From the NCBI GenBank assembly GCA_001508335.1, contig LGFX01000008.1:58187-122186 (forward strand): DNA of 64,000 bases, in the 5' to 3' direction. Both the position numbers and the translations under genes were made by a program. This DNA comes from a candidate division TA06 bacterium 32_111 (GTDB lineage Bacteria; Hydrothermota; 32-111). This document shows positions 18,966-29,787 of this stretch, in pieces. The notes beneath the pieces were generated by a model. That model made no database searches. It was given only the letters and a program-made list of their open reading frames with translations, and had not been told where the DNA came from. How positions within the stretch are numbered: the first letter of the stretch is position 1; each line of letters begins with the position of its first letter.

Positions 18966-19889
18966 ATGGCAAATATAAAAGAGTTAGCGAGTAAAGGGAA
19001 TTTTTTCTCCCCAGGACATAGAGCATGTGCAGGATGTGGGGGAACAATAATTTTAAGACTTCTTTCTGCTGCTGCAGGTGAAAATACTGTATTCGTTGGA
19101 GCAACAGGATGTATGGAAGTTGTTTCAACAATATACCCATACACTTCCTGGAAAGTCCCTTTTATGCACAACGCTTTTGAAAACTCAGCAGCGACAGCAA
19201 GTGGTGTAGAGAGTGCTTACAGAGCTTTGAAGAAAAGAGGAAAAATAAATAAGGATATAAATATAATAGCGTTTGGTGGTGATGGAGGAACATACGATAT
19301 AGGTTTACAATCTTTATCAGGCGCTATGGAAAGGGGACACAAACTTCTTTATGTATGTTACGATAATGGAGCCTACATGAATACAGGTATCCAAAGATCT
19401 TCAGCCACACCTTTTGGAGCAAGCACGACTACAAGTCCAGCTGGAAAAGAGATAAAAGGTAAGATGCAGCATAGAAAGGATCTCACAGAAATTATGATAG
19501 CGCATAACATTCCTTATGTAGCACAGGCTTCAATATTCTATTGGAACGATTTTGTTGAAAAAGTTAAGAAGGCATTAAATGTTGATGGCCCAAGTTTTAT
19601 AGATGTTCTTTCACCCTGTCCACTCGGATGGGGTTCAGAACCTTCGGCATCTGTTGAACTATCTGAACTCGCAGTTTCCACTCACTTTTGGAATGTTTTT
19701 GAGTGTGAGAATGGAAAATATAAGATCAATGTTAAACCTAAAAAGGAAAAACCCCTTGAAGAATTTCTTTTCAAACAGCAAAGGTTCAAACACCTTAAGA
19801 ACAATCCAGAACTTGTTGAAGAGTTGAGAAGGTATCTGAATGAAAAATATCAGAACCTTTTAAAAAAAGAGGAATGTTCAAATAGATAG
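18966..19889 (+). CDS. porB: Pyruvate:ferredoxin oxidoreductase beta subunit (TPP-binding)
   Basis: HRACAGCGGTIILRLL; GDGGTYDIGLQSLSGAMERGHKLLYVCYDNGAYMNTGIQRS. Confidence 0.93.
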   Translation: MANIKELASKGNFFSPGHRACAGCGGTIILRLLSAAAGENTVFVGATGCMEVVSTIYPYTSWKVPFMHNAFENSAATASGVESAYRALKKRGKINKDINIIAFGGDGGTYDIGLQSLSGAMERGHKLLYVCYDNGAYMNTGIQRSSATPFGASTTTSPAGKEIKGKMQHRKDLTEIMIAHNIPYVAQASIFYWNDFVEKVKKALNVDGPSFIDVLSPCPLGWGSEPSASVELSELAVSTHFWNVFECENGKYKINVKPKKEKPLEEFLFKQQRFKHLKNNPELVEELRRYLNEKYQNLLKKEECSNR

Positions 19890-19897
19890 GAGGATTT

Positions 19898-20395
19898 TTG
19901 GGTTATGAAAATCTGAGCATCTTTGAACAGGATTTCTGGGATATAAACAATTCTTTGAATAAACTTTTAACATCAACAAATGCAACAGCTTTGCTTCTTG
20001 TTGATAAAGCAGGACAACTTATAACTTCAGTGGGGAACATTTCAAATCTTGATCTGGTTTCCTTTGGTTCTCTTGCCGCCGCTGATTTTGCAGCAACAAG
20101 TCAACTTGCAATGCTTATAGGAGAGGATGAGTTTACAGAACTCTTTCATCAGGGTAAACAGGAGAATATTTACATAACTATAATTCTTTCCAGAATTATT
20201 CTTGTTGTAATTTTTGGTAAATCAACCAATCTTGGACTTATAAGGATAAGAATTAAAACTACAGTTTCTGAACTTGAAAAGATCTTCACAAACATTTTTG
20301 CAAAATTAAACAGTAGTTCTGAAAAGATGAAAGATACTTTCAACGAAGATTTCAAAAAGGCAGCGGAGAGTGAACTCGATGATCTGTTCAAGTAA
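19898..20395 (+). CDS. Roadblock/LC7 domain protein (MglB-like); TTG start
   Basis: [72 protein letters not shown] upstream. Confidence 0.85.
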   Translation: MGYENLSIFEQDFWDINNSLNKLLTSTNATALLLVDKAGQLITSVGNISNLDLVSFGSLAAADFAATSQLAMLIGEDEFTELFHQGKQENIYITIILSRIILVVIFGKSTNLGLIRIRIKTTVSELEKIFTNIFAKLNSSSEKMKDTFNEDFKKAAESELDDLFK

Positions 20396-20409
20396 AATTG
20401 GAGGACAAT

Positions 20410-20985
20410 TTGTCAGTTATTAACTACTCATCAAGAGAAATTACATTTAAAATAGTTTACTACGGAACGGGTTTAGGGGGGAAAACAACAAATCTTAAAG
20501 TTATTTATAACAAGATAAGTCCAGAGACAAGAGGAAAGATGATATCTCTTGCAACAGAAATGGATAGAACATTGTTTTTTGATTTTTTGCCTATGGATAT
20601 CGGTTCTGTAAAAGGATTTAAGACAAAATTCCAACTTTACACTGTTCCAGGACAAATATATTACAACGCGTCGAGAAAATTGATTTTGAAGGGAGTTGAT
20701 GGGATAGTTTTTGTAGCTGATTCACAGATAGAAAGGTTTGAGGATAATATAGAAAGTGTTGATAACCTACTTGAAAATCTTGCTGAACATAATCTAAAAA
20801 TAGAAGATATACCATTCGTTATGCAATATAACAAAAGGGATCTTCCAAATATTTCCTCTATCGAAGATTTACAACAGGCTCTAAATCCATGGAATGTCCC
20901 ATACTTTGAAGCTGTGGCTACACAGGGAATAGGAGTTTTTGAAACTCTGAAGGCCGTTTCAAAAATGATCCTTCAAAGACTGTGA
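20410..20985 (+). CDS. MglA-like small Ras-family GTPase
   Basis: [24 protein letters not shown]-loop, [29 protein letters not shown]. Start reassigned from 20398 to TTG 20410, which has GGAGG at proper spacing. Confidence 0.9.
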   Translation: MSVINYSSREITFKIVYYGTGLGGKTTNLKVIYNKISPETRGKMISLATEMDRTLFFDFLPMDIGSVKGFKTKFQLYTVPGQIYYNASRKLILKGVDGIVFVADSQIERFEDNIESVDNLLENLAEHNLKIEDIPFVMQYNKRDLPNISSIEDLQQALNPWNVPYFEAVATQGIGVFETLKAVSKMILQRL

Positions 20986-22656
20986 TCACCTTTGAAATTT
21001 ATCAACCACCTCTTTAAGTTTCCCAACTATTTCATATAGATGTTGAGCGCTTGAAGCTAACTCTTCTATTGATGCACCCTGTTGCTCTATACTTGCAGCT
21101 ATTTCCTCACTTGCTGAGGCATTGTTTTCTGAAATTTTAACTACTTCATCTATCGCTAAACTGAACTCATCTATAACATCCTTAACATTCTTTATCTGTT
21201 CTGAGATACTTTTACTGTTTTCAGCAATAGAGGAAATACTGTTACTTATATTTTCAAGAACTTCTGAAGTATTTATTACAACCTCTTTACCTTCACTAAG
21301 AACTGTTTCATTCTCTCTACTCTGAACTATCAAAACCTCTATTGAATCTTTAATCTCATTTATTATCGAATGGATAGAGAGAGCTGACTGTTGTGATTTT
21401 TCAGCAAGTTTTCTAATCTCTTCAGCAACTACCTGAAAACCTTTTCCATATTCTCCAGCTCTTGCGGCTTCTATTGAAGCATTCAAAGATAGTATATTGG
21501 TTCTATTAGTTATGGATTCTATTGTATCGGTGATTATTGATATCTTTTCCTGTTTTTCATTTATGTCCTTAATCTTTTCATAAAGTTCATTTGAACTATT
21601 TATTATAGTCTCAATTTTTTCAACAGCCTTTTTGGAAAGTTCTTTGCCAGTTTGGGTAACCTGATTTATCTTTGCTGAGAACTCTTCATTCATTTTTGTT
21701 TTTTCAAAGGAAGTTTTAATATTATTTTTAGTTGATTCCGTTTTGTTGAATACCTCTTCTATTTTTTTTGCCTGTTCCGATGAGTTCTGAGATATTTCCT
21801 GGATAGTCGAAGTAATCTCTTCTGAGGAAGCGGTTAACTCTTCTGAAGAAGATGAAAGTAGTTCTATATGTTCGTTAAGTTGATTTGTAACAAGGGAAAC
21901 GTCATTTTTTGTAATATAGAGAAGGTCGAGAACTTTGTTGAACTCCCCAATAAGATCGTTTACCTCTTTTTCAGCCTTTACGGTGATTTTACGATTTTCA
22001 ATGTTTCCTTTGCCTTGGTTTATCTGTTCCATCTCTTTGGTTATCATCGTTATAGGTGTTTTAATCCTTTTATAGAGTATCCAGATTACTACAAAAAAGA
22101 GAAGAAGAGAAACTACTGTTATAGAAAGAGTTTGAAAGATTATTTTAAATATTGATTTAACATTTTCATTTCTTGAAACCCCAACCAATAATACTCCAAT
22201 TGGAAACTTTTCACCATTTTTTTCTGTAAATATTGGGGTATAATAGATATCGGTAAAAATATTTTGATCAAACTCTTTAATAATCAAAGATTGTTCCAAA
22301 GATTTTTTTGCTGTTTCCATTGAGAAATTTATACTCTCTCTATTTTGAACCTTCAAGTAATTGAAAATCTTAAAATTGGAATCAAGAAGGTAAGCGAATT
22401 TGAAATCTTGAAGTTTAGATATATTTTGGAGTATCATTAAGATCCCTGAAGTATCATTTTTTTCAATGTAGTTTATAGATGAAACGGAATAATTCTCCAT
22501 AAGACTTTTGAAATAATTTTCAACGTCTCTGTTATGTCTTGAAATATTATTATATTCAAGAAAAAAAAGAATAACGAAAAGAGAAATAACATAAAAGGGG
22601 ATAAGCGTAACGGTTATTGTGGTTAATAGACTTCTTCCATTTTTTCTTATTTTCAT
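20986..22656 (-). CDS. Methyl-accepting chemotaxis protein
   Basis: Two TM segments flanking a periplasmic sensor region, HAMP-like segment, [47 protein letters not shown] hairpin tip. Start at 22656 has SD AAGGAG. Confidence 0.93.
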   Translation of the reverse strand: MKIRKNGRSLLTTITVTLIPFYVISLFVILFFLEYNNISRHNRDVENYFKSLMENYSVSSINYIEKNDTSGILMILQNISKLQDFKFAYLLDSNFKIFNYLKVQNRESINFSMETAKKSLEQSLIIKEFDQNIFTDIYYTPIFTEKNGEKFPIGVLLVGVSRNENVKSIFKIIFQTLSITVVSLLLFFVVIWILYKRIKTPITMITKEMEQINQGKGNIENRKITVKAEKEVNDLIGEFNKVLDLLYITKNDVSLVTNQLNEHIELLSSSSEELTASSEEITSTIQEISQNSSEQAKKIEEVFNKTESTKNNIKTSFEKTKMNEEFSAKINQVTQTGKELSKKAVEKIETIINSSNELYEKIKDINEKQEKISIITDTIESITNRTNILSLNASIEAARAGEYGKGFQVVAEEIRKLAEKSQQSALSIHSIINEIKDSIEVLIVQSRENETVLSEGKEVVINTSEVLENISNSISSIAENSKSISEQIKNVKDVIDEFSLAIDEVVKISENNASASEEIAASIEQQGASIEELASSAQHLYEIVGKLKEVVDKFQR

Positions 22657-22657
22657 C

Positions 22658-23128
22658 TCAACTCCTTCTTTCAAGAATTCTCTTTATATCAAAAGATTGT
22701 GTGTTTGGCAACTGTTGTGCGTTTATTTTTTTTAATTTCAAATTTTTAACTATTTCAAAAAAATCGTTAATGTCATTTTTATCCATATAGATGAAATCCA
22801 AAATCTTTTCTTTATCAACTTTACTTCTCATACCCCCAAGGTTGAAAAGATCAAAAAAAATATTTTCAAATTTTTGCAAATTCTTTTTTAATGTTTTGAT
22901 ATTCTCTATAAGATATATAGACGAGTTTTTGTCGATTATCTTTTGCTCCTCTTTGATGTTTACAATAAATAGATTGATCTCAACAGGGAGCATATTCCTA
23001 TAGATTTGTAACATATCTAAAGGCAAAGAATCGTTTATAAGTATAATGTTTGAAATAGTGAATGTTGGTATCCAACCAGCTATTATCTGTCCATGTATCA
23101 ATCTGTCATCAACCCTTAATATTTTCAT
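22658..23128 (-). CDS. PTS mannose/fructose/sorbose-family EIIB-like protein
   Basis: [21 protein letters not shown] with conserved RLIHGQ histidine. Confidence 0.88.
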   Translation of the reverse strand: MKILRVDDRLIHGQIIAGWIPTFTISNIILINDSLPLDMLQIYRNMLPVEINLFIVNIKEEQKIIDKNSSIYLIENIKTLKKNLQKFENIFFDLFNLGGMRSKVDKEKILDFIYMDKNDINDFFEIVKNLKLKKINAQQLPNTQSFDIKRILERRS

Positions 23129-23502
23129 CTTATACCTTTCCTTCCAATTTCTATTATTTTTTCAAAGAGTTGTTCACTTTCCATTTTATTCCTGTGAAGG
23201 AAGAAATCTATGACCATTGGAAGATTGTAGCCAAAAATGAGTTTAATGGTTTTGTTTGAATTCTGTTTTATTCTAAAAGCTGGAAGTGAAATGGATGAAC
23301 CATAAAAATCAACGAAAAGGAAAAATTCCTTATGATCTTGATGGCTTTTAATTATATTTTCAAAATTTTTATATATATCTTCATTTGAGAGATCTCTGTT
23401 TGAGATTACAGAGTAGTTCCCCTGGTTACCGATAATACTCTCACAACTCTTAACAATCGCATTGGGGAAATCATCATGACCTGCAAATATTCCATAAATC
23501 AT
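23125..23502 (-). CDS. PTS mannose-family EIIA-like protein
   Basis: MIYGIFAGHDDFPNAIVKSCESIIG with His at the EIIA position; FLFVDFYGSSISLPAFRI; adjacency to EIIB and HprK. Confidence 0.8.
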   Translation of the reverse strand: MIYGIFAGHDDFPNAIVKSCESIIGNQGNYSVISNRDLSNEDIYKNFENIIKSHQDHKEFFLFVDFYGSSISLPAFRIKQNSNKTIKLIFGYNLPMVIDFFLHRNKMESEQLFEKIIEIGRKGIR

Positions 23503-24497
23503 TCTTCATCCTCATCGAGTCTTGCCAATTTTTTTGCTTTCTCCTGCATCAATTTTATTAAGGTAGCGTTGAACACTTTACTCGTATCGTAACCAGAAAT
23601 TTTTAACAGATGATTTAAAGCCACAACCTCAGCTATAACAGAAATATTCTTTCCAGGTAAGAGAGGTATCTTTACAAGTGGTATTTCAACACCGAGAATA
23701 TTAGATGTTTCCTCCTTGAGTCCCACCCTTTCTATATCAGTATCAGGCTTCCATTCAATAAGATTTATTTCTATTTCAATCCTTTTGTGTAATCTCACGC
23801 CCCTTATACCAAAGATTTTAGCTATATCGAGTATACCTACTCCTCTAACTTCCATATGGTACTGTATTGATGAATCAGGAGCAATACCTGTTCCCATGAG
23901 GATATGTTCACCTCTTTTATATATTTTTACCGCATCATCAGCAACCAGACGGTGTCCTCTGTCAACAAGGTCGAGTGCGCATTCACTTTTTCCTATTCCA
24001 CTTTTGCCTGTGAGTAAAACTCCCACTCCGTATATATCAACAAGTGTACCGTGCTTTGTTACAGATTCCGCGAGTTTGCTCGACAGGTATAGTGAGAGTT
24101 TATTTGTAGTGCTATATATTGATCCGTTGCCTTTAATTACGGGAATATTTTTTTTGTTTGAAAAAATTTTTATAATTTTTGGAATTTTCTTTTCAGTTAC
24201 AATAACGAGTGCAGCGCAACCTTTGTCGAAAATCGAGGATATAAAGAGTTTTCTTTTGGAACTGTTAAGGTTGTTTAAAAAATTTAGTTCAACATCTCCA
24301 GCAACAATTATTGAATTTTTTTGAATATGCTCTGTATATCCTGCAAAAGCAAGCCCTGCGTTCACTACCTCTTTACTTTTTATCGAATTGTTCATTCCCG
24401 AAATTCCTGAAACAACAGTAAAAGATAGTTCTTCCTTGTTATCTTTAAAAATATCTTCCACAGTCAATGTACTATTGTTTTTCTTTTCATCTGACAT
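23499..24497 (-). CDS. hprK: HPr kinase/phosphorylase
   Basis: HGTLVDIYGVGVLLTGKSGIGKSECALDLVDRGHRLVADDAV; MEVRGVGILDIAKIFGIRGVR. ATG 24497 preferred (GAGGAG upstream). Confidence 0.95.
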   Translation of the reverse strand: MSDEKKNNSTLTVEDIFKDNKEELSFTVVSGISGMNNSIKSKEVVNAGLAFAGYTEHIQKNSIIVAGDVELNFLNNLNSSKRKLFISSIFDKGCAALVIVTEKKIPKIIKIFSNKKNIPVIKGNGSIYSTTNKLSLYLSSKLAESVTKHGTLVDIYGVGVLLTGKSGIGKSECALDLVDRGHRLVADDAVKIYKRGEHILMGTGIAPDSSIQYHMEVRGVGILDIAKIFGIRGVRLHKRIEIEINLIEWKPDTDIERVGLKEETSNILGVEIPLVKIPLLPGKNISVIAEVVALNHLLKISGYDTSKVFNATLIKLMQEKAKKLARLDEDEE

Positions 24498-24774
24498 GTT
24501 TTTTCTCCTCAAACTTTTTAAGTTGAGTTTTCATTTTATCGATAGCTTTATCTATTGATGTCATAAGGTCATAAGATTCATCAGAAGAGACGAACCTGTG
24601 TTTTTTTACATCAACATCGATTTCAACCTTATACCTTCTACCATTAAGTTCTATTAGGACTTCACAATCTATAATATTACGCTCAAATTTTTCTATATTT
24701 TTTAAAGATTCATCAATAAAATTTTTGATCTCAGGTGAAATTTCCAAATGTTTTCCTGTGATTTTGATATTCAT
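24487..24774 (-). CDS. hpf: Ribosome hibernation promoting factor / sigma54 modulation protein
   Basis: MNIKITGKHLEISPEIKNFIDESLKNIEKF...DLMTSIDKAIDKMKTQLKKFEEKK. Confidence 0.92.
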   Translation of the reverse strand: MNIKITGKHLEISPEIKNFIDESLKNIEKFERNIIDCEVLIELNGRRYKVEIDVDVKKHRFVSSDESYDLMTSIDKAIDKMKTQLKKFEEKKHVR

Positions 24775-26342
24775 AAAACCTCCTTTTGAATGATTGTGTC
24801 ATGTAAATATTCATTTTTTTCTTCAGGAAAATCTTTTACATAGTGTAAACCTCTCGATTCTTTTCTTTTCAAAGCTGAGTTTATTATTATTTTGGAAACT
24901 ATCAGCATATTCCTAACTTCAAAGTATTCAACATTGTTGTAGTTTTCAAGGTTGAAGAAAGTTTCAGAAAGTATGTTTACCTGTTCGTCTGCTTCTTTTA
25001 AAGATTTTACAGTTTTTACTATGGAAACTTTTTTCCACATTAACTCTTTCAACTGTTTTCTAATTTTTGAAAGAATATTTTTTGTCTCTTCATCCATTGG
25101 CCTTGGTTGGCTGTAAAAACCCGGAACTGTTGTTTCGAATGGTTCCTTCAATTTTTCCCTTACATCTCTGAAGGCGAGGTCAGCAAAAACAAGGGCTTCT
25201 AAAAGAGAATTTGATGCCAATCTGTTTCCACCATGAACTCCTGTACAGGCTACCTCACCTATAGCGTATAGGTTTTTTATTGAACTCCTTGCATTAGTGT
25301 CTGTGAGAATACCTCCACAGGAATAGTGTGCTGCAGGTACAACAGGGATCGGTTCATAGGGAACATTTATATTCATCTGTTTACATTTCTCATATATTTT
25401 AGGAAACCTTTCTTTAAACTTTTTTTCTGTAAAAGGTGATAAGTCGAGGTATACAAAATCTTCTCCGGTAAGTTTCAATTCTGCGTCTATCGCTCTTGCA
25501 ACTATATCCCTTGGAGCTAAAGATTTTTTATCACTGTACTTATGCATAAACTGTCTATTGTCTTTAAGTTTCAAAAAAGCTCCTTCACCTCTTACAGCTT
25601 CGGATATTAAAAAAGATCTTCCCAACTCTTCAGAATTGTAAAGTGCAGTTGGATGGAATTGGAAGAATTCCATGTTTGCTATCTTTGCGTTGGCAAGATA
25701 TGAAATCGCTATACCATCTCCGGTTGCTATCATAGGATTCGTTGTGAATTTATATACTTGACCGCATCCACCAGTTGCGATAACAACGAACTGAGAAAAG
25801 TATGGTTCAATCTCATTTTTTTCAACATCGAGAACATAGACTCCCTGACACAGATTGTTCTCATCAACTATAAGGTCACAAACGAAATGGTTCGTATACA
25901 TAAAAATATTATTATAGGTTTTTATATTTTCTATAAGTGTCTTCTCAATCTCATATCCTGTATAATCTCCAGCATAAACTATCCTTCTTCTTGAATGTCC
26001 TCCCTCTTTTCCAAGTTTGAATTTACCATCTTCATCAGTTTCAAATTTCGCTCCAAGTTCCTTTAACTCTATTACGAGTCTTGGACCATTCGAAACCATT
26101 ATTTCAACCGCATCCTTATGGGATAGGAATCTTCCAGTTTCAAGTGTGTCTTTTATATGGAGTTCAAAAGAATCATCATCTCCAAATACTGCTGCAATCC
26201 CACCTTGAGCATAGTTGGTATTGGAATCGTCTATACTCTTTTTTGTAATAAGACAGACATTGTTAACGTATGGTGCTATTTTAAATGCAAATGTTAAACC
26301 TGCAATTCCAGAACCAACAACTATTACATCAAAATTTTTCAT
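24771..26342 (-). CDS. nadB: L-aspartate oxidase
   Basis: VIVVGSGIAGLTFAFKIAPY FAD motif; SNTNYAQGGIAAVF; HPTALYNSEELGRSFLISEAVRGEGA; CTGVHGGNRLASNSLLEALVFA. Confidence 0.95.
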   Translation of the reverse strand: MKNFDVIVVGSGIAGLTFAFKIAPYVNNVCLITKKSIDDSNTNYAQGGIAAVFGDDDSFELHIKDTLETGRFLSHKDAVEIMVSNGPRLVIELKELGAKFETDEDGKFKLGKEGGHSRRRIVYAGDYTGYEIEKTLIENIKTYNNIFMYTNHFVCDLIVDENNLCQGVYVLDVEKNEIEPYFSQFVVIATGGCGQVYKFTTNPMIATGDGIAISYLANAKIANMEFFQFHPTALYNSEELGRSFLISEAVRGEGAFLKLKDNRQFMHKYSDKKSLAPRDIVARAIDAELKLTGEDFVYLDLSPFTEKKFKERFPKIYEKCKQMNINVPYEPIPVVPAAHYSCGGILTDTNARSSIKNLYAIGEVACTGVHGGNRLASNSLLEALVFADLAFRDVREKLKEPFETTVPGFYSQPRPMDEETKNILSKIRKQLKELMWKKVSIVKTVKSLKEADEQVNILSETFFNLENYNNVEYFEVRNMLIVSKIIINSALKRKESRGLHYVKDFPEEKNEYLHDTIIQKEVL

Positions 26343-26343
26343 A

Positions 26344-27663
26344 TCAGTTTCTATAAAATTGTATTATATTGTAATCATCGATATAGTTAGACCAGTTCTG
26401 AGGTATGTCCTCATCGATAACATTTGTGTATATGAGTTCATATTTACCGAATCCCTTAATATCCATAAAAATAAATTGCATCCCTCCTTTAGAATAGTAT
26501 ATCCATGAATCGTAATTTTTCATTCCCTTACTCATTGGGACAAGAAGAGTTTCATCAGGTGGTCCATACTTCAAATAGATTCTTCCCCTTGCTGAAATGT
26601 AACCATCCTCTCCCCCTGAAGAAAAGTTTTTTCTGACATATTTTACTTTTGTTATAAATTCTTTCAAAGATTCTAACTTATTGTTTGTTTTGTCCTGATC
26701 CCTTCTTTCCCAGAAGTTTATTAGAAAATTATGTCTTGCCTTATCGTCTTTTAAAGAGCGGTATTGAGTTAACTCCGAAGGTGAAGCTATATAATCAATT
26801 AAAGAGTAGTATTTCAATTCCTCTTCAGTAAGATTATATTTAGTTTCCTGACCTGTGTAAAGATTTGATAACTTTTCAAAATTCGTTGAGGAAATTATTT
26901 CTTTGTCATCATATTTAATTTTTACATCCAACCTATATTTCCCATCTTTAAAACCGAGCGTGTTGAAAAAATTGTTCACAACAAAATCAAACTGTGGAGA
27001 GATTTTTTTATTACCATTTATTATAGTAACAAGAGAATCCTGTTCGTTATAGATTAGATAATCGATAGTGTACTCTTTGTTATGTAAATTATAAATTTCA
27101 AAATAAAGATAAATTAGTGGATTTACTAAAGTAAAAACTTTTGATGGGTTGGGAATTAAGGTGTATCCATTTCTTGTAAATTTTCCTTCTAAAGAATCCT
27201 TTTTTACTGTGTATCCAACAAGAATATTGGATATTGATGGAATGTTATCAAATGGTTCTAAAATTATTGTATCAACTCTTGAGAATTCTTTTTTTGAAAA
27301 GGAATCCACGACTAAACTTTTGATCTCATACTTGGCAGGGGATAGTAAGAATGAAGCCCTATCAAGAAGAAACATATCTCTATGAAGTTGTTCAGACTGT
27401 GATATGTAAGATTTAGAATTCCATTCATCTAATATTTCCTGTGATGTTTCAATATTCTTTACGAAAACTTTGAAGTGAAGTATGCCAGTATTCTTTCCGT
27501 CAATATTTTTATATGTTATATCTTTAGAGTAGAATTGAATATCATAGAAAATCTGGTGAATGTTGTCTTTTGCTCTAAAAGAAGTTATAGAGACATCATA
27601 GTTCGAGAAAATGGTAACCGAAAATAGCAAAATATACAAAAATCTAATAATCCTCATATTCAC
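26344..27663 (-). CDS. GWxTD domain-containing secreted protein
   Basis: Signal peptide; C-terminal NFWERRDQDKTNNKLESLKEFITKVKYVRKNFSSGGEDGYISARGRIYLKYGPPDE...YDSWIYYSKGGMQFIF. Confidence 0.85.
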   Translation of the reverse strand: MNMRIIRFLYILLFSVTIFSNYDVSITSFRAKDNIHQIFYDIQFYSKDITYKNIDGKNTGILHFKVFVKNIETSQEILDEWNSKSYISQSEQLHRDMFLLDRASFLLSPAKYEIKSLVVDSFSKKEFSRVDTIILEPFDNIPSISNILVGYTVKKDSLEGKFTRNGYTLIPNPSKVFTLVNPLIYLYFEIYNLHNKEYTIDYLIYNEQDSLVTIINGNKKISPQFDFVVNNFFNTLGFKDGKYRLDVKIKYDDKEIISSTNFEKLSNLYTGQETKYNLTEEELKYYSLIDYIASPSELTQYRSLKDDKARHNFLINFWERRDQDKTNNKLESLKEFITKVKYVRKNFSSGGEDGYISARGRIYLKYGPPDETLLVPMSKGMKNYDSWIYYSKGGMQFIFMDIKGFGKYELIYTNVIDEDIPQNWSNYIDDYNIIQFYRN

Positions 27664-28820
27664 CTCAACTGTTCAAGATAATTTTGTAAAACATATTCCC
27701 CATAACCGTTAACATCAACGAAGATGAAATGTATATTGTTCGAATAGTAATACCAGATCTCATAAGGTTTACTGTCCTTATCAAAAGGATGTCTCTCTAT
27801 CTCATCAGGTTTACCATACATTATATAGATTCTTCCAAAATCTGTTCTGTAACCTTTTTTGTATCCTGAAAAATTTTTGTTTGAGTAATTGTATCTTTCC
27901 ATGAACTCCAAGTAGGATATATTGGTTGTAATGAGTGGTTCAGAAATCTGTTTTATCCAAAATCTATTCCATTCCTCTTCTCTTTTCTCTTTTGGAGCTT
28001 TTTTAAGTCTATCCAATTCGTCCCATTTTGCTATATATGAGAGAGCATTCAGAATATCCTGAAATTCACTCTCTGAATTCATAAAAGAAAATTTTATAAG
28101 AATGTCTTTTGTTAGGAAATTTTTTATCCTGTTATCTTCAATGTATTCGACTTTCAGTTTGTATTTACCACCGTAAAGTTCTTTGAAGATGGATATTGTA
28201 TCTATTATTCCGTAAGATGGGAACTTCTTTTTATAAACTATTCTTTCTGTCTGATCAACTATCATAACGTTAAAACTACCATTCTTTTCTTCTCTTTTTA
28301 CAAGGTTTGTCTCAATCTTTATTGTATCTTTTGCGAAGAATGCGCCATACCTCCCATTAAGTATAAAAAAACTGTTCAGATAATTACCGGTTTTGGGTAT
28401 TTTGGGAATATCGAGTTTAAAAAGGAAACTTTTAGATCGATCTGTTTGCTTATCAAAAATGTTTATCGATATTTTAGCCGCCTCTTCAGGAACCATAAAA
28501 TTTATATTTCTAAATTTCAAGACCACAGTATCGAAAGATGATGGGAATGTATCAAAAGTAAAAGATGTGTCTATACTTTTTGTAACTATCGGGTTACCGT
28601 TATCTTTTAAAAAAGTAAAGGTGACACCTATTTTTGAAATGAATTTTGAACTATCTTTCAAAAAAATTATATCCTTTAAAGGTATATCTATATTCAAACC
28701 TAAAGATGGATTATCTATAGAGTCGATATTAATTTCGGATAATATTATAGCATCCTCAAAGGATGAAAAGAGATGTAGAGTCAACAAAAAAAGAATAAAA
28801 AAAAATATTTTACTTTTCAT
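27660..28820 (-). CDS. GWxTD domain-containing secreted protein (paralog of neighbour)
   Basis: Signal peptide; FMERYNYSNKNFSGYKKGYRTDFGRIYIMYGKPDEIERHPFDKDSKPYEIWYYYSNNIHFIFVDVNGYGEY. Confidence 0.82.
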   Translation of the reverse strand: MKSKIFFFILFLLTLHLFSSFEDAIILSEINIDSIDNPSLGLNIDIPLKDIIFLKDSSKFISKIGVTFTFLKDNGNPIVTKSIDTSFTFDTFPSSFDTVVLKFRNINFMVPEEAAKISINIFDKQTDRSKSFLFKLDIPKIPKTGNYLNSFFILNGRYGAFFAKDTIKIETNLVKREEKNGSFNVMIVDQTERIVYKKKFPSYGIIDTISIFKELYGGKYKLKVEYIEDNRIKNFLTKDILIKFSFMNSESEFQDILNALSYIAKWDELDRLKKAPKEKREEEWNRFWIKQISEPLITTNISYLEFMERYNYSNKNFSGYKKGYRTDFGRIYIMYGKPDEIERHPFDKDSKPYEIWYYYSNNIHFIFVDVNGYGEYVLQNYLEQLR

Positions 28821-29787
28821 ATATGATCCTTTCACCTATTTTTATACCGTTAAGAGCAGCACCTATCCTTAAATTATCGGCTGTAACTATAAAATGAATT
28901 ACATTATCTCTAAACTTGTCCTTTCTTAGTCTTGAAATAAAAACCAAGTTTGTTCCAGAAACTGAAACCGGGTCAGTTTCATCCAAAAGAACAAGGTATG
29001 GAGTTTTATTTAAAGCATTTTTTATCTTTGAAATGTTAATCCTATTTTTGAATTCAAGGTTCACAACCTCTGTGTGTGAATTCACAACAGGTACCCTTAT
29101 TGTTGTTGCAGAGATTTTAAGGTTTTTTTTGTTAAGAATTTTTCTTGTTTCATCTATTATCTTATTTTCTTCTTCACACCATTTTCCCTTAAAATTCCCT
29201 ATATGTTGTATCAGGTTGTTGAAAAATATTGGGTAACCTTCTTTATTTTTGCCTTTTGTCTGTTCAAAAAATCTATTTAAAGCATCCTTACCAGCTCCAG
29301 ATATCGCCTGGTATGTTGAAACATTTATAGACTCTATCTGTTCAACCTGTAGCAGAGTATTGAGTACCAGAACTAACTGTATAGTTGAACAGTTTGGATT
29401 TGCTATCAACTTTGTTGTTTTTTTTACATTTTCAAAATTTATCTCTGGAACAACCAATGGAATATCTTTTTTCAATCTGAATGCGGATGAGTTGTCTATT
29501 GATATAGTTTTAAACTCTTTTATTAAAGATGTGTATTTTTTCGACTCTTCAGCCGAAGTAGCAAAAAACGCTATATCTATATTTTTAAAAAGATCCCTCT
29601 TAAACTCCTTTACAGTATAGAATTTACCCTTTACTTTCAACTTCAAACCGGCACTTTTTTGTGACGAAAAAAGATAGAGGTTGTTAAATGGGAAATCCCT
29701 CTCTTCAAGAAGTTTTAAAAACTCAATTCCAACAAGACCTGTAGCTCCAACGAGAGCTATGTTAACCTTTTTACTTTGTAAGTTCAA
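28810..29787 (-). CDS. asd: Aspartate-semialdehyde dehydrogenase
   Basis: VNIALVGATGLVGIEFLKLLEERDFP; LIANPNCSTIQLVLVL catalytic Cys; AISGAGKDALNRFFEQT. Confidence 0.95.
   Translation of the reverse strand: MNLQSKKVNIALVGATGLVGIEFLKLLEERDFPFNNLYLFSSQKSAGLKLKVKGKFYTVKEFKRDLFKNIDIAFFATSAEESKKYTSLIKEFKTISIDNSSAFRLKKDIPLVVPEINFENVKKTTKLIANPNCSTIQLVLVLNTLLQVEQIESINVSTYQAISGAGKDALNRFFEQTKGKNKEGYPIFFNNLIQHIGNFKGKWCEEENKIIDETRKILNKKNLKISATTIRVPVVNSHTEVVNLEFKNRINISKIKNALNKTPYLVLLDETDPVSVSGTNLVFISRLRKDKFRDNVIHFIVTADNLRIGAALNGIKIGERIIYEK

Noticed and set aside
23716-24324. 202-aa plus-strand ORF antisense to hprK
   Set aside because: Shadow ORF fully inside a confidently assigned gene; low-complexity Ser/Ile/Leu composition typical of antisense translation.
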